A program made the position numbers and the translations under genes. From contig NZ_AUUU01000062.1 of the NCBI RefSeq assembly GCF_002760435.1, positions 1-41,959 of the forward strand: a DNA stretch of 41,959 nt. The letters run 5' to 3'. Below the pieces are notes generated by a model that ran no database searches, had not been told where the DNA came from, and worked only from the letters and a program-made list of their open reading frames with translations. The DNA comes from Clostridium sp. LS. Lineage in GTDB: Bacteria > Bacillota > Clostridia > Clostridiales > Clostridiaceae. Positions 1-7,963 of the stretch are shown piece by piece (positions within the stretch are counted from its first letter, which is position 1; each line of letters starts with the position of its first letter).

Positions 1-49
1 ACAACCAATGGTTTTGGAGACCACTACTCTACCGTTGAGCCATACCCCT
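1..49 (-). tRNA. tRNA-Trp (CCA), partial, 5' part
   Basis: The minus strand gives the first 49 nt of a tRNA: acceptor strand AGGGGTA, a D-arm (GCTC/GAGT) and an anticodon stem-loop with loop CTCCAAA, so the anticodon is CCA (Trp). The 3' half lies beyond the left edge. Joined to the copy cut by the right edge it would make a normal 75-nt tRNA whose acceptor strands pair (AGGGGTA with TGCCCCT) and whose CCA end is encoded. Positions 1-30 recur exactly at the right edge. Confidence 0.93.
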
Positions 50-61
50 AAGACAAATAGT

Positions 62-91
62 ATTTTATCATGTACTAATAACTTATGTCAA
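62..91 (-). promoter_or_regulatory. Promoter of the left tRNA-Trp
   Basis: On the minus strand a perfect -35 TTGACA (86-91) is followed after 18 bp by TAAAAT (62-67). The tRNA 5' end at 49 lies about 13 bases further on. This indicates the left tRNA-Trp copy has its own housekeeping promoter and is a live gene, not just an integration scar. Confidence 0.7.
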
Positions 92-165
92 GAAATTTAT
101 CATTTTATTTTTTAAAAAATAATTAAAAACACTTTTAGCAAAAAAGTAGTTTTTTTAAATACTTC

Positions 166-194
166 TTGTTTAAGTATCAATATTATTCTATAAT
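166..194 (+). promoter_or_regulatory. Sigma-A-type promoter of the FabK-like gene
   Basis: TTGTTT (166-171), a 17-bp spacer and a perfect TATAAT (189-194) precede the plus-strand oxidoreductase start at 261. This implies a leader of about 60 nt. Confidence 0.6.
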
Positions 195-260
195 ATAGTA
201 AAATACTTTGATTGTCAAAATATTTTATTGTCGATTTTTTCGTGAAAGGATATATGTAAA

Positions 261-1328
261 ATGAATTTTAATTCTCTTAAAATTGGAAATTTAGTAGCTC
301 CTATTCCTATTATTCAAGGAGGCATGGGAATTGGTGTTTCATCTTCCAACTTAGCTGCTGCTGTTGCAAATGCTGGTGGAATTGGAATCATTTCTGCTGC
401 GCAGCTTGGTTATAAAGAAGATGATTTTGAAAAGAACCCTTTAGAGGCAAATTTAAGGGCTTTAAAAAAACATATTACTCTTGCAAAATCTAAAGCTGTA
501 AATGGTATTATAGGAATTAATGCTATGGTTGCAACTAATAATTATGAAGACCATATTAAAGCTGCAATAGAAGCTGGAGTTGATTTAATAATTTCTGGTG
601 CTGGACTTCCTACTATGTTACCTAAACTAGTAAAAGGTTCCTCTGTTAAAATTGCACCTATAGTTTCTTCTTTAAAGGCCGCAAAAGTAATTTTAAAGCT
701 TTGGGATAAGCATGATAATGTAGCTCCAGATCTTGTTGTAATTGAAGGTCCAAAAGCTGGTGGTCATTTAGGATTTAAAGTAGAAGAATTAGAAGATGAA
801 AATCTAGACTTTGATAAAGCCGTTGTAGATATAATCGATGAAACAAAAAAATACGCAGAAAAGTATAATAAGGAAATTCCAGTAGTAGTAGCTGGAGGAG
901 TTTTTGATGGATATGATATTGCTAAATATCTTAAATTAGGAGCTAGTGGGGTTCAAATGGCAACAAGATTTGTCGCTACAGAGGAATGTGATGCTTCTGA
1001 TGAATTTAAAAACGCCTATGTTAATTGTACAAAAGATGATATACAAATAGTAAAAAGTCCTGTTGGAATGCCAGGCAGAGCTATTAAAAATCCTTTTGTT
1101 AAAAGAACTTCTACTGAAAAGGAAAAAATTACTCACTGCTATAATTGTCTAACACCTTGTAATCCTGCAAATACACCCTACTGTATAAGTAAAGCTTTAA
1201 TAAATGCAGTAAAAGGTAATCTTGATGAAGGACTTATCTTCTGTGGTGAGAATGCAAGTAGAATTACAAAAATAACTACTGTTAAAGAACTTATGGATGA
1301 ATTAGTTTCGGAACTAAAAAATGCATAG
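261..1328 (+). CDS. NAD(P)H-dependent flavin oxidoreductase, FabK / nitronate monooxygenase family
   Basis: 355 aa TIM-barrel FMN protein. The N-terminal motif QGGMGIG (19-25), the GGHLG motif with the family histidine (H169), AGGVFDG (211-217) and ASGVQMATRF (228-237) mark the class that includes enoyl-ACP reductase FabK and nitronate monooxygenase. Near the C-terminus four cysteines (C293, C296, C300, C308) form a compact cluster, which pneumococcal FabK (about 324 aa) lacks as far as I recall. The start is the ATG at 261 behind GAAAGGA and a TATAAT promoter. It stands alone, divergent from tRNA-Trp and convergent with ridA, with no fatty acid genes nearby, so the substrate (enoyl-ACP or a nitronate) cannot be fixed from context. 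Family assignment is firm; the exact reaction is uncertain. Confidence 0.85.
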   Translation: MNFNSLKIGNLVAPIPIIQGGMGIGVSSSNLAAAVANAGGIGIISAAQLGYKEDDFEKNPLEANLRALKKHITLAKSKAVNGIIGINAMVATNNYEDHIKAAIEAGVDLIISGAGLPTMLPKLVKGSSVKIAPIVSSLKAAKVILKLWDKHDNVAPDLVVIEGPKAGGHLGFKVEELEDENLDFDKAVVDIIDETKKYAEKYNKEIPVVVAGGVFDGYDIAKYLKLGASGVQMATRFVATEECDASDEFKNAYVNCTKDDIQIVKSPVGMPGRAIKNPFVKRTSTEKEKITHCYNCLTPCNPANTPYCISKALINAVKGNLDEGLIFCGENASRITKITTVKELMDELVSELKNA

Positions 1329-1336
1329 TTTATAAA

Positions 1337-1391
1337 AATGGACTGTCTAATAAATAGCTTTTTATAAAGCAAATTTATAGGACAGTCCATT
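1337..1391. terminator. Long bidirectional hairpin between convergent genes
   Basis: AATGGACTGTC (1337-1347) pairs with GACAGTCCATT (1381-1391). The interior pairs again through ATAAAT/ATTTAT and GCTTT/AAAGC, so nearly the whole 55 bp folds into one stem-loop. It sits between the stop of the plus-strand oxidoreductase and the stop of minus-strand ridA. Weak T-runs flank both sides, consistent with a shared terminator. Confidence 0.6.
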
Positions 1392-1467
1392 ATTTTAGAT
1401 TTCTTTAAGGCCACAATATTCGCTGAACTTATGCACAGTTAAAAAATAACAAGTTCATATGCCTTAA

Positions 1468-1848
1468 TTAAGCATTTTTGCAAGCTATTACTTCAACCTC
1501 ACATAAAACTGCCTTTGGAAGTTCTTTTACAGCTACACAAGAACGCGCTGGTTTACTAATGAAATATTTAGCATAAACTTCATTAAATTTAGCAAAATCG
1601 CTCATATTTGCTATAAAACAAGTTGTTTTTATAACACTGCTAAAATCAACATTATTAGCTTCTAAAATAGCTGAAATATTTTTCATCACTTGTAATGCCT
1701 GCTCCTCTATATTCGAACCTACCACTTCACCTGTTGCTGGATCTAAAGGTATTTGCCCTGATGTAAATAATAAATCGCCAAAGCTTATTGCTTGAGAATA
1801 TGGTCCAATAGCTGCAGGAGCCTTTTCTGTATTTGTTACTTTTAACAT
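1468..1848 (-). CDS. ridA: RidA-family 2-iminopropanoate/enamine deaminase
   Basis: 126 aa, the typical RidA (YjgF/YER057c/UK114) length. It has the IGPYSQA motif (14-20), SGQIPLDP (30-37), the carboxylate-binding arginine in ARSCVAV (R102, E. coli R105) and the glutamate in CEVEV (E117). The family hydrolyses 2-aminoacrylate and related imines before they damage PLP enzymes. The start is the ATG at 1848, because GGAGG (1857-1861) lies 8 nt upstream; an upstream in-frame TTG has no better site. It is a separate unit just beyond the end of the large purine operon. That operon encodes diaminopropionate ammonia-lyase, whose chemistry passes through 2-aminoacrylate, so a protective role is a reasonable inference. 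Confidence 0.93.
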   Translation of the reverse strand: MLKVTNTEKAPAAIGPYSQAISFGDLLFTSGQIPLDPATGEVVGSNIEEQALQVMKNISAILEANNVDFSSVIKTTCFIANMSDFAKFNEVYAKYFISKPARSCVAVKELPKAVLCEVEVIACKNA

Positions 1849-1904
1849 TTTCAATTCCTCCAAATTAAATCAAATAATATAGTTATTTTAGATTTTATAA
1901 AATT

Positions 1905-1934
1905 AATATAAAAAATTCATTTTTCCTACTTCAA
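1905..1934 (-). promoter_or_regulatory. Possible ridA promoter
   Basis: On the minus strand TTGAAG (1929-1934), an 18-bp spacer and TATATT (1905-1910) precede ridA by about 55 bp. The match is moderate and the DNA is very AT-rich, so this is only a candidate. Confidence 0.35.
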
Positions 1935-2059
1935 CTTTTTTAAGTTTTAACTTATATTCTAATTTTACTCGCATTATGTCATATATTCAACCTTTAATGC
2001 TATAAATTGTATATGAAAACTAAGAAATTACATTAGCATAGCTAATCCTCTTCTCGCAC

Positions 2060-2551
2060 TTATTGCCTGCCACATTCAGCTTCGTCACCTTTTAGGATCT
2101 TTATACCATGTTCTAATTCAGATACAATATAATTTAGGCTTTCCCTAACCGCCTTTTCGCTTCCAGGCAAATTCACAATTAATGTGTTTTTTCTAATAAC
2201 AGAAATACCTCTGCCAAGCATAGCTCTCTTAGTTATTTGCATTGAATAAGCTCTTATTGCCTCTGCTATTCCCGGAACTATTCTCTCTCCAATTTCAAGA
2301 GTAGCTTCCGGTGTACAATCTCTTTTAGAAAATCCTGTTCCACCAGTAGTTATAATTAAATCAACAGTATTTTTATCACACAGTTCTTTCATTTCATCAC
2401 GTAAAATTTCCTGCTCATCAGGAAGAACTTTATAAAATTCAATTTTATATCCATTCTCTTTCATTATTTCCGCAATAGCGCTTCCACTTTTATCTTCTCT
2501 CTGTCCAGCATACCCTTTGTCACTAGCCGTAATTATCCCAACTCTATACAA
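2060..2551 (-). CDS. mog: Molybdopterin adenylyltransferase, MogA/MoaB family
   Basis: 163 aa single MoCF_biosynth domain. It has GIITASDKG (5-13), TTGGTGFSKRDCTPEAT with the TTGGTG molybdopterin-binding loop, and the NLPGS motif near the end. It adenylates molybdopterin before metal insertion. The start is TTG at 2551, which gives the usual MYRVGIITASD beginning. It overlaps the end of the MOSC gene by 8 nt, implying translational coupling. This is the last gene of the long minus-strand run. MogA and MoaB have nearly the same fold, so the symbol is approximate. Confidence 0.9.
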   Translation of the reverse strand: MYRVGIITASDKGYAGQREDKSGSAIAEIMKENGYKIEFYKVLPDEQEILRDEMKELCDKNTVDLIITTGGTGFSKRDCTPEATLEIGERIVPGIAEAIRAYSMQITKRAMLGRGISVIRKNTLIVNLPGSEKAVRESLNYIVSELEHGIKILKGDEAECGRQ

Positions 2552-2972
2552 CTCTCATATCATCTCCACATTTTATTTTTCCGCCATTAATCACCTTTGC
2601 AAAAACACCGTTAGTAGGCATAATACAATTTCCCATTTTTTTATAAATCTCACAATGATTATGACATTCCTTCCCAATTTGAGTAAGTTCTAAAATCACA
2701 TCATTACACTTTAATATTGTTCCAACTGGCAGTTTAGTAAATTCAATTCCTTCTACTACAAGATTTTCTCCGAATGCTCCATCTATTACATTAGCACCTT
2801 TATTATTGAATTCTTCTATTTTCTCATAAGATAATAAACTCACCTGTCTATGCCAGTTACCTGCATGCGCATCATTTTCTATTCCAAAGTCTTCTATAAA
2901 ATTAGCTTCCTTAACATTTTTCTTTTGGGTACCACGTCTTTCACTTATACATACCGCTATTATTTTCCCCAT
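2544..2972 (-). CDS. MOSC-domain protein
   Basis: 142 aa, essentially one MOSC (Moco sulfurase C-terminal) domain, with GIENDAHAG, the conserved VSLLS stretch, GAFGENLV and the cysteine motif GKECHNHC that resembles the conserved MOSC cysteine. MOSC proteins bind sulfurated or otherwise modified molybdenum cofactor or carry sulfur to it. The start is the ATG at 2972: GGAGG (2979-2983) lies 6 nt upstream inside the last codons of moaA, while the earlier in-frame ATG at 2978 abuts the GGAGG and is unusable. It overlaps mog. Lying between moaA and mog, it probably handles the cofactor for the molybdenum hydroxylases of this locus. Family certain; exact role inferred. Confidence 0.88.
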   Translation of the reverse strand: MGKIIAVCISERRGTQKKNVKEANFIEDFGIENDAHAGNWHRQVSLLSYEKIEEFNNKGANVIDGAFGENLVVEGIEFTKLPVGTILKCNDVILELTQIGKECHNHCEIYKKMGNCIMPTNGVFAKVINGGKIKCGDDMRVV

Positions 2973-2974
2973 AA

Positions 2975-3952
2975 TCATCCTCCAATCTGAGACATCTTTC
3001 TTATCTCTATATTATTAGATTTCTTGTCTTCGTTAAATTCATGTTTTTCTGGTTTACTTAAGATCCCAGACTTCATTACATTTGTTAATTCATCTTCACT
3101 AATACCATTTCTAATTAGATTCTTTAAATCAATGCCTGTTCCATAACATAAGCATGGTTTAAGCAACCCGTCTGCAGTGATTCTAATTCTATTACAATCC
3201 TTGCAAAATTCATTACTTATAGCACTAATAAAGCCTATTCGCCCTTTAAATATATCATTTTTATAATATACAGCAGGTCCATTATCCTTTACACTATTTA
3301 CCTTTGAAAACTTTCCAAACTCTTTTTCAAGAATATCTAATATCTCTTTGCTAGATATACCATTAAACGACTTTCCTAATCCCATTGGCATCATTTCTAT
3401 AAACCTTACATCTACATCTTTTTCCTTGCTAATTAATGCAATATTAGATAATTCATCAAAATTAAAATTTTTAATAGGTACGCAGTTTATTTTAATTTTA
3501 ATTCCGCTTTTTATTGCTTTTTCTATTCCATTTATAACTATATCAAATTCACTTCTTCTCGTAATATCATTAAATTTCTCTTTTATTAATGTGTCTAAAC
3601 TTACATTTACACTATCAACACCTGAGCTTTTTAACTCCTGAATTTTATCGTAAAGGAATACTCCGTTTGTAGTTAATGTAACACTTTTTATATGTGGTAA
3701 TTCTTTAATATACCTAATTAATTCTACAGCATCTTGCCTGAGCAGAGGTTCCCCTCCAGTTATTTTAATCTTTGTAATTCCCAAATTAGAAGCACTTCTA
3801 CAGATTTTAATAATTTCATCGAAAGTTAATATTTCATCATTTTTTAAGGTATCAAATTCACCTTCTGATACACAATATTTACACCTTAAATTGCATTTAT
3901 CAGTTATAGATATTCTAAGATACTCTATATTACGTTTATATAAATCTAGCAA
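2975..3952 (-). CDS. moaA: GTP 3',8-cyclase MoaA
   Basis: 325 aa radical SAM enzyme for the first step of molybdopterin synthesis (GTP to 3',8-cyclo-GTP). The N-terminal cluster CNLRCKYC (C20, C24, C27) binds the SAM [4Fe-4S]. Near the C-terminus, FCKDCNRIR followed by a further cysteine pair (PCLC) provides the second, substrate-binding cluster. The chain ends in the conserved GG needed for activity. The start is TTG at 3952 behind GGAGG (3964-3968). Its stop overlaps the MOSC ribosome binding site. It works with MoaC next to it. Confidence 0.96.
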   Translation of the reverse strand: MLDLYKRNIEYLRISITDKCNLRCKYCVSEGEFDTLKNDEILTFDEIIKICRSASNLGITKIKITGGEPLLRQDAVELIRYIKELPHIKSVTLTTNGVFLYDKIQELKSSGVDSVNVSLDTLIKEKFNDITRRSEFDIVINGIEKAIKSGIKIKINCVPIKNFNFDELSNIALISKEKDVDVRFIEMMPMGLGKSFNGISSKEILDILEKEFGKFSKVNSVKDNGPAVYYKNDIFKGRIGFISAISNEFCKDCNRIRITADGLLKPCLCYGTGIDLKNLIRNGISEDELTNVMKSGILSKPEKHEFNEDKKSNNIEIRKMSQIGG

Positions 3953-4020
3953 GATCTTGTTTTCCTCCTTATTATAATCATGTAGGTTGTATAAATACGC
4001 CAGCAGTTTAAAAACTATTT

Positions 4021-4497
4021 TTATCTATTATTTTCTATATCTCCACTTTTGCCGCCTGTCTTTTTATATAAGTAAACCTCACTTATTTCCATAGTTTTGT
4101 CCATAGCCTTGCACATATCATAAATTGTAAGAAGCGCTACTGTTACTCCAGTTAGTGCCTCCATTTCAACCCCAGTTTTACCACTTACCTTAACAATACA
4201 TGTTGCTTCTATTTCCAATTTTTCTTCAGACATCTTAAAATCAATACTGCTTTTACTAATCATTAGCACATGGCACATTGGTATTAAGTCTGATGTTTTT
4301 TTAGTTGCCATAATTCCTGCAACCCTTGCGACTCCCAAAACATCGCCCTTTTTTGATGTTCCATTTTTTACGGCATCAAAAACCTCTTTATTTACTATAA
4401 TTTTTCCCTTTGCAATAGCTGTTCTTTCTGTTACATCTTTATTTGTTACATCTACCATTATTGCATTTCCATTTTTATCAAAATGGTTTAACTCCAT
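4021..4497 (-). CDS. moaC: Cyclic pyranopterin monophosphate synthase MoaC
   Basis: 158 aa, normal for MoaC. It begins [17 protein letters not shown] and contains [13 protein letters not shown] and [13 protein letters not shown], which hold the conserved active-site residues. It converts the MoaA product to cyclic pyranopterin monophosphate. The ATG at 4497 is chosen because GGAGG lies 8 nt upstream; longer readings run into the end of the MoeA-like gene. It is 17 bp downstream of that gene and 68 bp upstream of moaA. Confidence 0.96.
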   Translation of the reverse strand: MELNHFDKNGNAIMVDVTNKDVTERTAIAKGKIIVNKEVFDAVKNGTSKKGDVLGVARVAGIMATKKTSDLIPMCHVLMISKSSIDFKMSEEKLEIEATCIVKVSGKTGVEMEALTGVTVALLTIYDMCKAMDKTMEISEVYLYKKTGGKSGDIENNR

Positions 4498-4514
4498 ATT
4501 GGATTCCTCCATTC

Positions 4515-5540
4515 TTACATTCCTTTTCCAAACCCACAGTTTGGATAGGTGCATATATCACAAGATAAGCAAAGACCTCCATGTCCCATTATCGATAAAT
4601 CTTTACTAGATAGTTTAACATTTGCCATTATTCTAGGTAAAACTAAATCAAATATAGTTCTCTTTGAATACATTACACAACCTGGCAATCCGACTATTGG
4701 AATATTATTTTTATAATAAGATAGTAGGAACATTGCTCCCGGTAATACTGGTGCCCCATAAGATATAATTTCGGCTCCTGTGCTTTTTATTGCGCTTGGA
4801 GTTAAATCATCTGGATCTACGCTCATACCTCCTGTACAGACTATCATATCTGCACCTTTTTCAAGAAAACCAATAATAGATTTTCTTATATTTTCAAGGT
4901 CATCATTAACTATCTCTTCACCTAATATTTCAGCATTATATGCTGATAATTTTTCTATTATAACGGGCCCAAAAGTATCTTTAATTCTGTCATAAAATAT
5001 TTCATTACCTGTGGTAACAATACCAACTTTTTTGATAGCAAATTTTTTAATATTTAGTAACGGCTCATCTCCTACTATTTTTTTAACTTCATTCATTTTT
5101 TCTTTTTCTATAACAAGCGGAATAACCTTAGTTCCTGCTAATTTATCACCTTTTTTAACAGGAAAGTTATTATGACGAGTAGCAATCATAATTTCACCTA
5201 AAGAATTGATTTTGTTCATTTTCTCTACGTCAATTTGTAAAAGGCCATCAACGTCTGCTACAAGTTCAACCTTACCTTCTTTAACCTCAGTCCCTACTAT
5301 ATTTTCCCCTTTGCATACACTAAGTAGAATATCTGCCGCCTCATTTTCATGCAGCATTTCCTCATTTTTTTCCCATATATAAATATTATCTTTACCTAAT
5401 GAAAGTAAAATCGGAACATCTTCTTCTTTAATAATATGCCCTTTTCTAAAAGCAACATTTTTAGTTACTCCTTTTATTATTTGCGTAATATCATGGCATA
5501 AAACATGGCCAACTGCCTGCGTTGTTTTTATCATTTTCAT
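4515..5540 (-). CDS. MoeA-like molybdopterin-binding protein with a cysteine-rich tail
   Basis: 341 aa. The C-terminal two thirds is a MoCF_biosynth (MoeA/MogA-type) molybdopterin-binding domain with GIVTTGNEI and [14 protein letters not shown]. The N-terminal part keeps the MoeA-type beginning ([13 protein letters not shown]), but the protein is shorter than E. coli MoeA (about 411 aa). The last 18 residues hold four cysteines (C324, C327, C330, C335; CxxCxxCx4C), suggesting a bound metal or Fe-S centre absent from ordinary MoeA. The start is the ATG at 5540 behind GGAGAG. It lies between the LysR gene and moaC, so it probably acts in molybdenum insertion or in handling the specialised selenium-containing cofactor. 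No canonical full-length moeA is present in this window. Confidence 0.8.
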   Translation of the reverse strand: MKMIKTTQAVGHVLCHDITQIIKGVTKNVAFRKGHIIKEEDVPILLSLGKDNIYIWEKNEEMLHENEAADILLSVCKGENIVGTEVKEGKVELVADVDGLLQIDVEKMNKINSLGEIMIATRHNNFPVKKGDKLAGTKVIPLVIEKEKMNEVKKIVGDEPLLNIKKFAIKKVGIVTTGNEIFYDRIKDTFGPVIIEKLSAYNAEILGEEIVNDDLENIRKSIIGFLEKGADMIVCTGGMSVDPDDLTPSAIKSTGAEIISYGAPVLPGAMFLLSYYKNNIPIVGLPGCVMYSKRTIFDLVLPRIMANVKLSSKDLSIMGHGGLCLSCDICTYPNCGFGKGM

Positions 5541-5592
5541 TATATACGCTCTCCTTAAATATACTGTCCATAACAAATTAAATATAATTTTA

Positions 5593-6501
5593 TCATTTAT
5601 CTAAATCATTGTAAAAATTTTTTATGAATTTTATAAACTTTCTTCCTGTTAAGGAAAGTTGTCTATTTTGATTATATACAACAAATATTTTCTTGTACCT
5701 TTTTTGATTACATATATCAAAGGTTAATATTTTACCAAACATTTCAAAGTCTTCTGTTGCCTTTTTAGACATTATTGATATTCCAATCCCACTACTTACG
5801 GATTTTTTTATTGTTTCCTGATCATTAATTCTCCCTATTACATTTAATTTATTCATATCAAAATTTATACTTTCAAGGAATATAACAGCCTCTTTCTGCT
5901 CCTCAGGTCTGCATTCTCTCATTATTATTGGCTCTTTTAATAAATCATTTAAAGAAACACCATTTTCTTTAATTCTTCGATATTTGCTATTATTGGGTGT
6001 TATAATAACTAACTTATCCTTGTAAATTTCTTCATATACACAGTTTACATTCTCAATTTTTTTGCCCACAACTCCAATCTCAACTTCATTCCCTGCTACT
6101 TTCTCAATAACTTCATTACTATCTCCTCTTATTACTGAAAAATAATTATTAGGATTTTTTTCATTAAAGGCAAATAGCACTTCTGGTAAAATATATTGTG
6201 CTGACATTGTAGATGCAGCTAATGTAATTTCATTGCTATCACATTGTTGCTTATTAAATGCTTCTAATGCTTTATTTTTCATATCTATAATTTCTCTAGC
6301 ATATTTATAGAACTCTTTCCCATCTTCTGATATACACATCTTTTTAGTTGTCCTTATAAAAAGCTCAACATTTAGTTCACCCTCTAAGGACTTAATATGT
6401 CCACTTATTGTTGGTTGGGATAGGAAAAGCTTTTGTGCGGCCTTTGAAAAACTATTCAATTCTACTACATTCACAAAGGCTTCAAGTTGTTTAAATTCCA
6501 T
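5593..6501 (-). CDS. LysR-family regulator, selenium-metabolism-associated type
   Basis: 302 aa LysR regulator: N-terminal winged HTH (FSKAAQKLFLSQPTISGHIKSLE, about 18-40) and a two-lobed substrate-binding effector domain. The start MEFKQLEAFVNVVELNSFSKAA resembles the CysL-like subgroup often found beside selenium-metabolism genes. It is embedded in the minus-strand run, 30 bp after the dihydropyrimidinase gene and 52 bp before the MoeA-like gene, rather than transcribed divergently as LysR genes usually are. It could sense a purine intermediate, sulfur/selenium status or molybdate; the sequence does not say which. Confidence 0.88.
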   Translation of the reverse strand: MEFKQLEAFVNVVELNSFSKAAQKLFLSQPTISGHIKSLEGELNVELFIRTTKKMCISEDGKEFYKYAREIIDMKNKALEAFNKQQCDSNEITLAASTMSAQYILPEVLFAFNEKNPNNYFSVIRGDSNEVIEKVAGNEVEIGVVGKKIENVNCVYEEIYKDKLVIITPNNSKYRRIKENGVSLNDLLKEPIIMRECRPEEQKEAVIFLESINFDMNKLNVIGRINDQETIKKSVSSGIGISIMSKKATEDFEMFGKILTFDICNQKRYKKIFVVYNQNRQLSLTGRKFIKFIKNFYNDLDK

Positions 6502-6531
6502 CTTCCTAATTCTTCTCCTTATGCCTGCATA

Positions 6532-7905
6532 TTATAAGCATTTTTTTCTTTTTAAATACCTTCCAATTAGATTCTCCTCATTTACAGCTTTATCTTCAAC
6601 CATCTTATTTCCTCTTAAGAATACCATTTTGATTTTTGCTTTACTTGGAAAACCTTCATATGGAGTAAAATCCACTTTTTGCACACTGCTTATAGCTTTA
6701 ATAACTTCATCATTTCCTTCATCTATAATTATTAAATCAGCATGACTTCCTACGGCTATTTCGCCTTTTAGCGGGTATAATCCAAATATTTTAGCAGGTT
6801 TTGTAGATGTCAACTCGACCATCTTATTTAATGAAATTAAGTTTTCACATACTCCACTGCTATACATAAGCTGAATTCTATGTTCTACCCCTGGTATACC
6901 ATTTGGAACTTTAGAAAAATCTCCTTCCCCAAGTGCTTTTTTATATACATAATTGAAGGAACAATGATCTGTTGCAACAGTATCTATTTCTCCATCCTTT
7001 ATAGCTTTCCATAAAGCTTTATTATCTTCTTCATCTCTAAGTGGAGGTGACATTATATACATGGCTCCTTCAAAGCCATTGTCACCTTGTAATTCATACT
7101 TATCTTTATTTAATAAAAGATAATGAGGGCAAGTTTCTACAAATATCTTTATTCCTTTTTTTCTTGCCTCATTTACCGCTTCAAGGGCCAATTTAGAACT
7201 TAGGTGAACTATATAAACCGGATAATCTACTTCCTCTGCTACTTTAATTAAAGTTTTTACTGCATCTAATTCCACTTCTGGTGGTCTTGATATAGCATGA
7301 TATTTCATTTCTAAGTTACCATTTCTAACTAGATTGTTGATATTTTCAACTATTTTATCTCCATTTTCACAATGAAATAAAATAAGCACTTCTAGTTCCT
7401 TTGCCTTCTTTAAAGCATTACTTATTTCTTCCTCATTAACTTGAAGATTTTTATATGCCATATACATCTTAAACGAAGTAATACCTATACTCACCACTTT
7501 TTCCATTTCTTTTTCTACTTCTTTATTCCATTCACATAAAGTCATATGAAATCCATAATCACAGTAACATTTACCTTCGGTTTTTTCCTTATATATCTCT
7601 AAAGCTTCACTAATTTTTTGACCTTTATGACAATCTACAAAATCAATTATTGTAGTGGTGCCGCCAGCTATTGCAGCCTTAGTGCCGCTTTCAAAATCAT
7701 CGGATGTATTAGAACCTAAATCGAAATGAGTATGAACGTCTATTCCACCAGGAAGTATGTAGCTTCCTGCTAAATCAATTATTTCATCCCCTTCTTTTTC
7801 AAGAGATGACCCTATAGATTCAATTATTTCATTTTCTATTCTCAAATCGCTTTTAAATGTTTTCTTACTAGTTACTATATAAGCACCCTTAAGTACTTTT
7901 CCCAT
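6532..7905 (-). CDS. hydA: Dihydropyrimidinase / D-hydantoinase-like amidohydrolase
   Basis: 457 aa, the usual size for cyclic-amide hydrolases. Metal-binding DVHTHF (H58, H60), the lysine that becomes carboxylated in TSFKMYMAY (K146), HCEN, HLSS and the DTVATDHCSF aspartate are all present, so the dinuclear zinc site is intact. The family opens hydantoin and dihydropyrimidine rings; in purine gene clusters the homologue (E. coli HyuA/YgeZ) is thought to open a purine-derived ring. The start is the ATG at 7905 with AGGTGA 8 nt upstream. It follows SsnA by 58 bp in the same operon. The exact substrate is inferred from context. Confidence 0.9.
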   Translation of the reverse strand: MGKVLKGAYIVTSKKTFKSDLRIENEIIESIGSSLEKEGDEIIDLAGSYILPGGIDVHTHFDLGSNTSDDFESGTKAAIAGGTTTIIDFVDCHKGQKISEALEIYKEKTEGKCYCDYGFHMTLCEWNKEVEKEMEKVVSIGITSFKMYMAYKNLQVNEEEISNALKKAKELEVLILFHCENGDKIVENINNLVRNGNLEMKYHAISRPPEVELDAVKTLIKVAEEVDYPVYIVHLSSKLALEAVNEARKKGIKIFVETCPHYLLLNKDKYELQGDNGFEGAMYIMSPPLRDEEDNKALWKAIKDGEIDTVATDHCSFNYVYKKALGEGDFSKVPNGIPGVEHRIQLMYSSGVCENLISLNKMVELTSTKPAKIFGLYPLKGEIAVGSHADLIIIDEGNDEVIKAISSVQKVDFTPYEGFPSKAKIKMVFLRGNKMVEDKAVNEENLIGRYLKRKKCL

Positions 7906-7963
7906 TTTTATTCACCTACTTGAATTACTTAAATTTTATTACACATTAATTATTAAATTCTCG

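Noticed and set aside
2032..2046. Terminator for mog (ATTAGC-ATA-GCTAAT)
   Set aside because: The stem is only 6 bp of AT-rich sequence with no U-run on the minus strand.
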